A stretch of 64,000 nucleotides of DNA from Bacteroidetes bacterium GWF2_33_16 (lineage in GTDB: Bacteria > Bacteroidota > Bacteroidia > Bacteroidales > UBA12077). The DNA lies in contig MEOE01000014.1 in assembly GCA_001768565.1 (NCBI GenBank), positions 18,267 through 82,266 on the forward strand. Direction: 5' to 3'. The position numbers and the translations under genes are program-made. Below the pieces are notes generated by a model. It saw nothing but the letters and a program-made list of their open reading frames with translations. It ran no database searches and was not told the DNA's origin. This document shows, in pieces, positions 33,708 to 41,574 of this stretch (its first letter is position 1; each line of letters starts with the position of its first letter).

Positions 33708-34616
33708 ATGAAAACTCTACTTGCTCTAATTCTTAGTGTAATAGTTTCTATTTCTGTTTTAGCACAGAAAAGAATCGATATTTTTACCTTATCTGGTAAT
33801 TATAATTTTATGAGTACCTCCGATACTGCTGATACTAAAAACAGTGAGTCAGCTATTATGGCAAACCTGGTTTTACCTATTGTACTCAAAGATTCGTCGG
33901 TTTGGTACACAAGTGTCGATTACCAGTATTTTGCAGTTAATAATGAGCCAACAGCAACTTCGCTTCAAGATAAATTTAATTTGCATGGAATAATTCTTCG
34001 AACAGGTTTGATTTATAAGCTTAGCTCAAAGACAAACATTCAGGTTTTGTTTGCGCCTCGATATATGACCGATTTTAATGCTTCGTTTTCTAACTCGTTA
34101 CAACTTGGTGGTGTACTTATGTTCGAAAAAGTAAAAAGTCCAACCTATACTTACCGGGTTGGAGTTTTTTATAATCAGGAGTTTTTTGGTCCATATGTTG
34201 TGCCGGTGTTCTATCTCGACTGGAGTGTTACAAGCAAGTTTAAAATCAATGGTTTAATTCCAATTTATGGTAAAGTATATTATCAGCCTAACCAAAACTT
34301 TTCAGCCGGCTTGCACTTTATTGGATTAACAACAACATACAGAATAAATGAAACCAACCTGGAAAATTATTATGTCGATCGACGCAGTATAGATTTGTCA
34401 TTATTCTCAAATATTCATCTTTTCGATAATCTCTTTATTGAAGGTCGTTTGGGATATTCACTTTCTAAAGATTATGGATTATTTAAAGAAAATGATAAGA
34501 TTACATTAGGATTACCTCTTGTAAATATTGGCGACGATAGGGATCGACAAAACAATGAATTTGGCGGGAGTTTGTTTGTTCATTTGAAGTTGTCATATAG
34601 TTTGCCACTCAAATAA
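33708..34616 (+). CDS. predicted outer-membrane beta-barrel protein (DUF6268-like)
   Basis: The 302-residue protein has a signal peptide cut after VLAQ (about residue 20). It then consists of amphipathic beta strands: IFTLSGNYNFM at the start, YRVGVFYNQEFFGPYVVPVFYLDW in the middle and SLFVHLKLSYSLPLK at the end. It resembles the DUF6268 outer-membrane family by overall pattern only. A TATCTTTA box lies 78 bases upstream. It is followed 28 bases later by the ZIP-type transporter, so the two may be cotranscribed; function unknown. Confidence 0.75.
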   Translation: MKTLLALILSVIVSISVLAQKRIDIFTLSGNYNFMSTSDTADTKNSESAIMANLVLPIVLKDSSVWYTSVDYQYFAVNNEPTATSLQDKFNLHGIILRTGLIYKLSSKTNIQVLFAPRYMTDFNASFSNSLQLGGVLMFEKVKSPTYTYRVGVFYNQEFFGPYVVPVFYLDWSVTSKFKINGLIPIYGKVYYQPNQNFSAGLHFIGLTTTYRINETNLENYYVDRRSIDLSLFSNIHLFDNLFIEGRLGYSLSKDYGLFKENDKITLGLPLVNIGDDRDRQNNEFGGSLFVHLKLSYSLPLK

Positions 34617-34644
34617 TTTTTTAAACTGAATCAAAACTGGTCTT

Positions 34645-36138
34645 ATGAAGAGAATATTTAAGAAGATTATTTTCTTTATTTTCTTTTTTATAGCATTTAT
34701 TCCCGTAATATATGCAAATGAAGATATTCAATTGACCATTGAAGAGCCATCCACAAAATTTATGTTTTGGGCTTTTCTGCTTGGTGGTTTAAGTGCAATT
34801 TCTTTAGTTATTGGTTCTGTTTTGGGATTGATTTGGAAACCTTCGCCACGGATTACAGCAGGATTTACCGCATTTGGCGCTGGTGCATTGCTTGCTGCAT
34901 TGAGTGTTGAGCTTATTGCTCCTACAGTAATCGAATTTGTCGAGAGCAATCACGCTCCCATAGGTGAAACAACTGGCCATGATATGTTTTTAGAGTTTAC
35001 ATTCTTAATTGTTGGATGTGTAATTGGAGGTGTTTTATTTTATTTTATGAATGAAGCTTTAAATAGCAAAGGTGGATATTTGCGTAAAGCATCGACAACA
35101 ATTGCATACTTCAATCATTTGCGTAACAAAAGAACCCGACTGGCATTAAAACGTTTTTCAAAAATAAAACTAATCAGATCGATTCCGGCCACTCATATGG
35201 ATATTTTGGTACAGCATATTCGTCAGGTTCATTTTAGAAAGGGACATTATCTATTTCATAAGGGAGATATAACTAATCGTATTTACTTTATTGAAAGTGG
35301 AGAAGTAAATCTTGTATACAATAACGATAAAGATCATTTAATTAAAGATAATGAAATTGTTGGTGAAACAGCTTTCTTAATTCATGACCCAATTTTATAT
35401 GATGCAATCGCCAGTACAGATGTAAAAGCCTTTGAATTAACCCAGAATGATTTTAACCAATTGCGCGATACTTGCCCCGAATTACAGGAAATAATCGGCC
35501 TTTATGCAAGGAATGAATTATTGCACGATCTAGGCCAAATGAATGGAGAAAGTGAAAATCATATGGATGCAAAAGAATGGACAATAGAAGCATCAAAGCA
35601 TGTTCACCAGCATTCATATATACCTACACAGAAAGAGATTAATGATCATGCCCAAAAACAAACATCTGCACCATTATCTATTTGGTTGGGAATATTCCTT
35701 GATGGTATTCCCGAAAGTTTTGTTATTGGAGCAGGATTTTTAATAATACTTGCATCCAAAGGATCGCTTGATTCACTCTCATTTTCTTCAGTAATTCCAT
35801 ATACTTTAATTGCCGGACTTTTCTTATCCAACCTGCCCGAAGCTATGTCGAGTAGTATTGGTATGAAAAAAATGGGATGGAAACCATTTAAAATTCTTAG
35901 TTTATGGAGTTCACTAATGATTATGACTGCAGTCGGTGCTGTTTTTGGATACTACTATGGAGCAGTAATCCCAAATTATATCGAAATAGGAGTTGAGGGT
36001 GTTGCATCTGGTGCTATGCTTACCATGATTTCTCAAACAATGATTCCTGAAGCGGTACATATTGGGGGAAGTAAAGTTACTGGATTAAGTACATTAGCCG
36101 GATATTTGTCTGCTGTTGCTTTTAAGGTTTTCGAATAA
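34645..36138 (+). CDS. ZIP-like metal transporter with inserted cyclic-nucleotide-binding-like domain
   Basis: The 497-residue protein starts with a signal-like helix, then three ZIP-type transmembrane helices (about 37-150). A cytoplasmic insert of about 170 residues contains a CAP-like beta-roll at about 190-280 (HYLFHKGDITNRIYFIESGEVNLVY, VGETAFLIHDP). The remaining ZIP helices follow, with IFLDGIPESFVIG and FLSNLPEAMSSS corresponding to the two metal-site helices; the usual His is Asp in the first and Asn in the second. The Arg that binds cyclic-nucleotide phosphate is replaced (LYDAIAS), so the ligand may differ. It is probably a gated divalent-metal transporter. Confidence 0.82.
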   Translation: MKRIFKKIIFFIFFFIAFIPVIYANEDIQLTIEEPSTKFMFWAFLLGGLSAISLVIGSVLGLIWKPSPRITAGFTAFGAGALLAALSVELIAPTVIEFVESNHAPIGETTGHDMFLEFTFLIVGCVIGGVLFYFMNEALNSKGGYLRKASTTIAYFNHLRNKRTRLALKRFSKIKLIRSIPATHMDILVQHIRQVHFRKGHYLFHKGDITNRIYFIESGEVNLVYNNDKDHLIKDNEIVGETAFLIHDPILYDAIASTDVKAFELTQNDFNQLRDTCPELQEIIGLYARNELLHDLGQMNGESENHMDAKEWTIEASKHVHQHSYIPTQKEINDHAQKQTSAPLSIWLGIFLDGIPESFVIGAGFLIILASKGSLDSLSFSSVIPYTLIAGLFLSNLPEAMSSSIGMKKMGWKPFKILSLWSSLMIMTAVGAVFGYYYGAVIPNYIEIGVEGVASGAMLTMISQTMIPEAVHIGGSKVTGLSTLAGYLSAVAFKVFE

Positions 36139-36170
36139 TTGGTTTAATCTGTAAATTAATAAATACATAA

Positions 36171-36425
36171 ATGAATCTTATTACAATTCTTGGATTGGTT
36201 GCTGCAAGCTTAACTACAGGGTCTTTTTTACCTCAGGCAATAAAAGCTATTAAAACAAAACATACCAAGGATTTATCTCTTGGAATGTATAGTGTTTTAA
36301 CTTCGGGTATTGTATTGTGGTTGATTTATGGAATACTTGTTAATGATATCCCTATTATTGCATCAAATTGTGTTACCTTGGTTTTTACATCAGCCATTCT
36401 TTTTCTTAAGTTGAGGTATAAGTAA
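36171..36425 (+). CDS. SemiSWEET family transporter
   Basis: The 84-residue protein has three transmembrane helices and the PQ-loop signature FLPQ (about residues 20-23) followed by TKHTKDLSLGMY, which defines SemiSWEET/MtN3 sugar carriers that work as dimers. Length is typical. It begins 32 bases after the ZIP-like gene. Substrate (a mono- or disaccharide in known members) cannot be read from sequence. Confidence 0.9.
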   Translation: MNLITILGLVAASLTTGSFLPQAIKAIKTKHTKDLSLGMYSVLTSGIVLWLIYGILVNDIPIIASNCVTLVFTSAILFLKLRYK

Positions 36426-36610
36426 TTGCTCACATATTTATTGAATAGTTGGTTATTACTTTTACTAAATAGTAGTATAATAGTATGCTGCCATCCCTAA
36501 AGTGAGAAAACAATATCATTGTTTCTAAAAATAATATGAGAGAAACTTAAAATAAACCCAAGGCAAATTTTATAGTCTATTTAATTAAAATATCTATAAA
36601 TAAAAAGAAC

Positions 36611-36618
36611 TACTTTTG
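36611..36618 (+). promoter_or_regulatory. -7 box for the DMT transporter gene
   Basis: TACTTTTG, an exact TAnnTTTG match, lies 23 bases before the ATG at 36642; no -33 TTG is at the right distance. Confidence 0.55.
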
Positions 36619-36641
36619 CCGTTGTATTTGAAACATAACAC

Positions 36642-37577
36642 ATGCTGAAATCCCCACTTAAAGGTTATAGTTTTGCACTCTTGGCAACTCTTGCAGGATC
36701 TACAGTTTATATTTTTAGTAAGGCGGCACTATCTGAAATAAGCTTACCACAATTTGGCTTTTATTGGTTTTCGTTAGCTATATTTTGGAATGCAGCATAT
36801 GCTTTTAGCACACCTGAACATCGAAGATTCAAAGCTATCTCAAAGCAATCACTTAAGGTCATGTTATGGATTGGTTTAATAGAAATTGTGGCAACAACAA
36901 CTTTTTATGCAGCAATTTCAGTAGCGTCAAATGCAGCAATCCCTTCGTTTTTAAGAAATATGGAATATATCTTTGTTGCGGTTATGGGTGTTTTATTGTT
37001 GGGTGAGCGTTTTGCTAAGCTTGAAATGCTTGGTGTTATATTAACACTGGTAGGCGTTTTGGTAATTAGCTATCACAAAGATACATCGCTACAATCGTTT
37101 GTAACCGGAACTTCTGGTTTAATGGTTGTTAGTACTATATTCTATGCTATACGTACAATATCCGCAAAAAAACATATTGAAACAGTTACACCTATTATGT
37201 TAGCTATAAATAGAGCCGTGTTCTTATTTGTATTTGCCGCAATTCTTTTATTCATTCTTAATCAGAGTATAGTAATTTCCCGTTTTGCATTTATCAATAT
37301 TTTAATTGGTTCCTTTTTAGGTCCTTTTCTTACTTCGCTTGGGCAATATAATGCATTAAAACATATCGAAGCATCACGATCGGCTATTTTGCAAAGTTCA
37401 ACAGCTTTGTTCGTACTTTTAGGAGCTTATATGTATTTTGGAAAACTCCCTTTAGCTTATCAAATTGTAGGTGGATTATTTACAATAATTGGAGCTATTT
37501 TACTTATTATTGGCCGAAGAATTCATTTTAAATGCCTATATACCAGAAAGGCCACCATTGGCATAAAGCAAACGTAA
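36642..37577 (+). CDS. DMT superfamily transporter (EamA)
   Basis: The 311-residue integral membrane protein has ten helices in two EamA repeats (first to about residue 135, second about 150-290), each ending in the typical LGERFxxxExxGxxLxxxGV pattern (LLLGERFAKLEMLGVILTLVGVLV). It is a drug/metabolite exporter or amino-acid permease of unknown substrate. truA begins 1 base after its stop, so the two are cotranscribed. Confidence 0.9.
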   Translation: MLKSPLKGYSFALLATLAGSTVYIFSKAALSEISLPQFGFYWFSLAIFWNAAYAFSTPEHRRFKAISKQSLKVMLWIGLIEIVATTTFYAAISVASNAAIPSFLRNMEYIFVAVMGVLLLGERFAKLEMLGVILTLVGVLVISYHKDTSLQSFVTGTSGLMVVSTIFYAIRTISAKKHIETVTPIMLAINRAVFLFVFAAILLFILNQSIVISRFAFINILIGSFLGPFLTSLGQYNALKHIEASRSAILQSSTALFVLLGAYMYFGKLPLAYQIVGGLFTIIGAILLIIGRRIHFKCLYTRKATIGIKQT

Positions 37578-37578
37578 A

Positions 37579-38394
37579 ATGATAAGATACTTCTTTCATA
37601 TTGGATATAATGGAATAAACTACAGAGGTTGGCAGCGACAACGTAAAGATGTTGTTACCGTGCAAGCTGTAATAGAAGAAAAACTCCGAATCCTATTTAA
37701 AAAGCATATTACAACACTTGGGTGCGGTAGAACAGATGCCAAAGTACATGCTATGCAGTATTTTTTTCATATTGATATTGAAAATGAATTTAACAGAGAT
37801 GTTTTGTTTTTATTAAACAAAATGCTGCCTAACGACATTTCTATTTTTGATATAATTAAAATGGATGGTGAGCCTCATGCTCAGTATGATGCATTTGAGA
37901 GAACGTATGATTATTTCATTCATACAGTTAAAGATCCTTTTTTAAGCGATTTTAGTTCATTATATTTAATTAATGATTTGAACATAGATAATATGAGAAA
38001 AGCAGTAGCTCTATTGCCAAAGTACGACGATTACAGAGCTTTATGCAAATCACCCGATAAGCATAATAATACAAATAGTAAGGTTACATCAGCAAAACTT
38101 TTTACCAATCCCGCAGGGGATAAAATTCGTTTTCAGATTACAGCAAATAAATTTTTAAAAGCAATGGTTCGCATTATAGTGGGTAAGTTAATTGAAATAG
38201 GAACCGGTGAGCTAACCGTTGCAGAATTTGAAAATAAATTAAAAAGTCAGATAGCGCCACTAACTGTAAAGCCTGCATACCCGCAAGGATTATATCTCAC
38301 TAAAGTAACATATCCTTTTCTCGATATTCCAGCTCGTACTGAATGGTTAGATAGATTGCACAATACATCAGATAATTACTGGAAACAATTATAA
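37579..38394 (+). CDS. truA: tRNA pseudouridine synthase A
   Basis: TruA isomerises U38-U40 in the anticodon arm of tRNAs. The 271 residues show YNGINYRGWQRQ at the start, the catalytic Asp53 in GCGRTDAKVHA, FERTYDY, and the C-terminal NKFLKAMVRIIVGKLIEIG. Length is normal. It is coupled to the DMT transporter. Bacteroidota often carry two TruA-like paralogues and I cannot tell which this is. Confidence 0.93.
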   Translation: MIRYFFHIGYNGINYRGWQRQRKDVVTVQAVIEEKLRILFKKHITTLGCGRTDAKVHAMQYFFHIDIENEFNRDVLFLLNKMLPNDISIFDIIKMDGEPHAQYDAFERTYDYFIHTVKDPFLSDFSSLYLINDLNIDNMRKAVALLPKYDDYRALCKSPDKHNNTNSKVTSAKLFTNPAGDKIRFQITANKFLKAMVRIIVGKLIEIGTGELTVAEFENKLKSQIAPLTVKPAYPQGLYLTKVTYPFLDIPARTEWLDRLHNTSDNYWKQL

Positions 38395-38557
38395 ATTCAA
38401 ATGAATTTTTGAAGAAAAAGATAGATAAAAAAATAATTAAGTAGTATCTATTTGAAATCGTATGGTTAATTTTTACATTTATAGGTGTTTAAAAATAATA
38501 TTGGTTCTCTAATAGAACTTAACTCTTAATATAAATGTTATACTAACCCATTTAATT

Positions 38558-39256
38558 ATGAAAAGCAAGCTATTACTTCTAACATTACTTTTTTTTGGAT
38601 TATGTAATTCGATTTTTGCTCAGGATATTTTACTTTTAAAAAATGGTGACGAACTAAAAGTTATTGTTTCAGAAGTTTCTTTGGATGTGATTAAATATAA
38701 AAAATTCGAAAATCCTGACGGTCCATTGTATCTTATTGAGAAAGAAAAAGTAGCAATGATTACTTATAAGAATGGATCAAAAGATGTATTTTCTGAAATG
38801 CCAATAGTACAAAAAGAAGAACAACAGCCCATTCAACAGCAAAAAAGCTATAAGGTATTAACAGAAAAAAGAGGGATTGTAAAACAAAATGGTATTACAA
38901 TTAAAAAGAACGAAATAAGAACTATTATGTCTGAAAACACCGATGCATTGAATTTATATAATTCGGGTCAGAGTTTAATTCTTGCAGGAGAAGTATTTAG
39001 TTATGCTGGTTTAGGTATTGTATTGATCGCTGCGGTAGTCGAAAATAGAAATGTTTACAAAGATAATGTTGCTGCTATGGTTGGAGTTATTGGTGGCGTT
39101 GCTTGTCTTGGAACAAGCATGGTTGTTACTTTTACTGGGAGAAATAAAATAAAAAAATCAGTCAATCTTTATAATTCAGACTTGAAGCAACAATCATCAT
39201 ATCAGATTGGATTGGGTTTAAATCAGAATGGAGTTGCCCTTGTATATAAATTCTAG
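38558..39256 (+). CDS. secreted/envelope hypothetical protein
   Basis: The 232-residue protein has a signal peptide ending SIFAQ (residue about 22). A small beta domain opens with DILLLKNGDELKVIVSEVSLDVIKYKKF, seen at the start of many Bacteroidota envelope proteins. A Gln-rich linker, then two transmembrane helices (about 145-200) follow, and the sequence ends in GVALVYKF. I do not recognise a function. It precedes the two TPR-SpoIIE genes on the same strand. Confidence 0.72.
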   Translation: MKSKLLLLTLLFFGLCNSIFAQDILLLKNGDELKVIVSEVSLDVIKYKKFENPDGPLYLIEKEKVAMITYKNGSKDVFSEMPIVQKEEQQPIQQQKSYKVLTEKRGIVKQNGITIKKNEIRTIMSENTDALNLYNSGQSLILAGEVFSYAGLGIVLIAAVVENRNVYKDNVAAMVGVIGGVACLGTSMVVTFTGRNKIKKSVNLYNSDLKQQSSYQIGLGLNQNGVALVYKF

Positions 39257-39323
39257 ATTTTATTCTTATTTAAAAATTATCCAGATTTTTATTTTTGTTA
39301 TTAAATAGATTAAAATATAGATT

Positions 39324-41546
39324 ATGATACTCAAACTACGTGTAGTTGTTTATTTATTAGTCCTGATTATACCCTTTTCGGGATTATCCCAAAATATTGA
39401 CAGTTTAAATAATATAATTAGCAAATCACAATCTGATTCGGCAAAAATAGAAGCCTGTTGGCAATTAGCCGATTTTTATTATTATGACAATCCAGATACA
39501 GCCATATTCTATTATACAAAAGCAATAGAAATTGGGAAAAAGACAGAACTACAATCACTATTGTTTAATACACAAACCTATCTTTTTAATCTTTTTATAG
39601 ATCAATCAAATTATTTTAGTGCAAAGCAAATCGCCATTGATGCTTTATTAACTGCCGAAACCATTAATGATTCATTATTGATTTCTCAAGCTCACAGTAA
39701 TATGGGAAATCTATATATGTATATTGAGTTAAATGATAAGGCACTGAGTCATCTTTTGCAAGCAATTAAAATTTATCCGATAGAAACAAATCCTGCTGAA
39801 ATTGGTAAGCTTTATGGCAGACTTGGTAATCTTTATCTTTTTATTGAAGATTTTGATGATGCTGAAAAATCATATTTGAAAGCTATTGAATTTTTTAAAC
39901 AACAAAATGTTCAGAGAGGTATAATTATTTCAACTCAGAATTTAGGTATTATAGAGAAAAGGAAAAAGAATTTTGATAAGGCTTTAGAGTATTACACTGA
40001 TGCTTTAAATGGTTATACTGAATTGAAGAATACTCTGGGTGTTGCTCAATGTATGGCCAATATGGGAAACATCTATATTGAGAAGAAAGAATACTATAAG
40101 GCACTCTCTAATTTTCATGCTGCATTAAAAATCTTTATTGATCAAAAGCAGATTATTGATGAAATAGTATGTTATTCCGAAATTGCTAATTTATATTTTA
40201 AGATTAAAAAGTTTGATTTAGCATTCGATTATATTAGTAAAGCAAATGATCGGTCTAAATTGTTACCCGATAATACAGGTACACAACTATCCATATTATA
40301 CCAACTGCAAGAGATTTATGCTGCTTCTGGCGATTCTTCAAATGCATACAAATATCTTAAAGATTATCAGGTTTTAAACGATACATTAGTTAATCAGAAT
40401 TCGCAGCGAAGAATAGAAACACTTAAAATGCAGTACGATTTTGAACAAAAAGAGAAAGATATTCAGCTTTTAACTATTGAAAACGAGCTTAAGGAAACAG
40501 AGCTGAAAAGGAAAAGTGTTTTTCAAATATTGTATTTGGTGTTTATAGGAATGGCCATTTTCGCATTGTCAGTTTTGTTTTTCCTTTTCAGGCTTAAAAG
40601 AAAAGCAAACATTGCATTGGAACATAAGAATGCAGAAATAATGCAACAGAAAGAAGAGATTGAATCGCAACGCGATGAGATTGAAGCACAGCGCGATATG
40701 GTATATGGGCAGAAGATTGATTTAGAAATAATTCACTCAAAAATTTCCCAAAGCATCGAATATGCACAGATAATTCAATCATCTATTTTACCCGATCCCG
40801 AAATTCTGAAAGAAAGAGTTTCTGATTTTTTTGTTTTCTATAAGCCAAAAGATGTTGTTAGTGGTGATTTTTATTGGTGGGCTAATGTAGAAAATAATAC
40901 TGTTATAACAGCGGTTGATTGCACAGGTCATGGTGTTCCGGGTGCATTTATGAGTATGCTCGGTATTTCATTCTTACGCGAAATAGTAATGAAAGAGTAT
41001 ATTACTCATCCGGGAGTAATTTTACGGAAACTACGTAAGGAAATTGTTAAAAGCTTAAACCAGAAAGACGAACTGGGAGCCCCACGTGATGGTATGGATA
41101 TGGCACTAATTAGCATTAATCATGAAACCAATATGATGGAGTTTGCCGGGGCGCATAACCCTGTTTATATTATTAGCAAAACAATTCAGAAACCTGATAA
41201 TAAATCATTTCAGTTATACACTCTTGATGGAGTAGATGAAAAACTTCTTGAAATTAAACCTGATAAAATGCCAATCGCTATATATCATCGAATGGATTCG
41301 TTTACTAATCAGGAAATTCAGTTGCAAAAGGGAGATCAGATTTATATGTTTAGCGATGGTTATGTTGATCAATTTGGTGGCGAGGATAAAAAACGTTTTA
41401 TGAATGGAGCTTTTAGAGAACTACTTCTTAAAATAGCAAATAAACCAATGGAAACACAAAAAGAAATAATTGAAAATACATTCGAATTCTGGAAAGGCGA
41501 TACCGAACAAATAGATGATATAGTAGTAGTTGGAATTAAGATTTAG
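39324..41546 (+). CDS. TPR-transmembrane-SpoIIE serine phosphatase, copy 1
   Basis: The 740-residue protein has a signal peptide (to about residue 24), some seven TPR repeats in the periplasm (about 40-345), one transmembrane helix near 398-420 and a coiled coil with the repeated heptads EIESQRDEIEAQRD (about 435-490). A cytoplasmic PP2C-like SpoIIE phosphatase domain (about 500-740) contains VDCTGHGVPGAFMSMLG and ends QIDDIVVVGIKI. It should dephosphorylate a partner protein, classically an anti-sigma-factor antagonist, in response to periplasmic signals; no such partner is adjacent. The next gene is its tandem paralogue. Confidence 0.9.
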   Translation: MILKLRVVVYLLVLIIPFSGLSQNIDSLNNIISKSQSDSAKIEACWQLADFYYYDNPDTAIFYYTKAIEIGKKTELQSLLFNTQTYLFNLFIDQSNYFSAKQIAIDALLTAETINDSLLISQAHSNMGNLYMYIELNDKALSHLLQAIKIYPIETNPAEIGKLYGRLGNLYLFIEDFDDAEKSYLKAIEFFKQQNVQRGIIISTQNLGIIEKRKKNFDKALEYYTDALNGYTELKNTLGVAQCMANMGNIYIEKKEYYKALSNFHAALKIFIDQKQIIDEIVCYSEIANLYFKIKKFDLAFDYISKANDRSKLLPDNTGTQLSILYQLQEIYAASGDSSNAYKYLKDYQVLNDTLVNQNSQRRIETLKMQYDFEQKEKDIQLLTIENELKETELKRKSVFQILYLVFIGMAIFALSVLFFLFRLKRKANIALEHKNAEIMQQKEEIESQRDEIEAQRDMVYGQKIDLEIIHSKISQSIEYAQIIQSSILPDPEILKERVSDFFVFYKPKDVVSGDFYWWANVENNTVITAVDCTGHGVPGAFMSMLGISFLREIVMKEYITHPGVILRKLRKEIVKSLNQKDELGAPRDGMDMALISINHETNMMEFAGAHNPVYIISKTIQKPDNKSFQLYTLDGVDEKLLEIKPDKMPIAIYHRMDSFTNQEIQLQKGDQIYMFSDGYVDQFGGEDKKRFMNGAFRELLLKIANKPMETQKEIIENTFEFWKGDTEQIDDIVVVGIKI

Positions 41547-41574
41547 CCTGAGTATAGTTATTTAATTTGGGATT

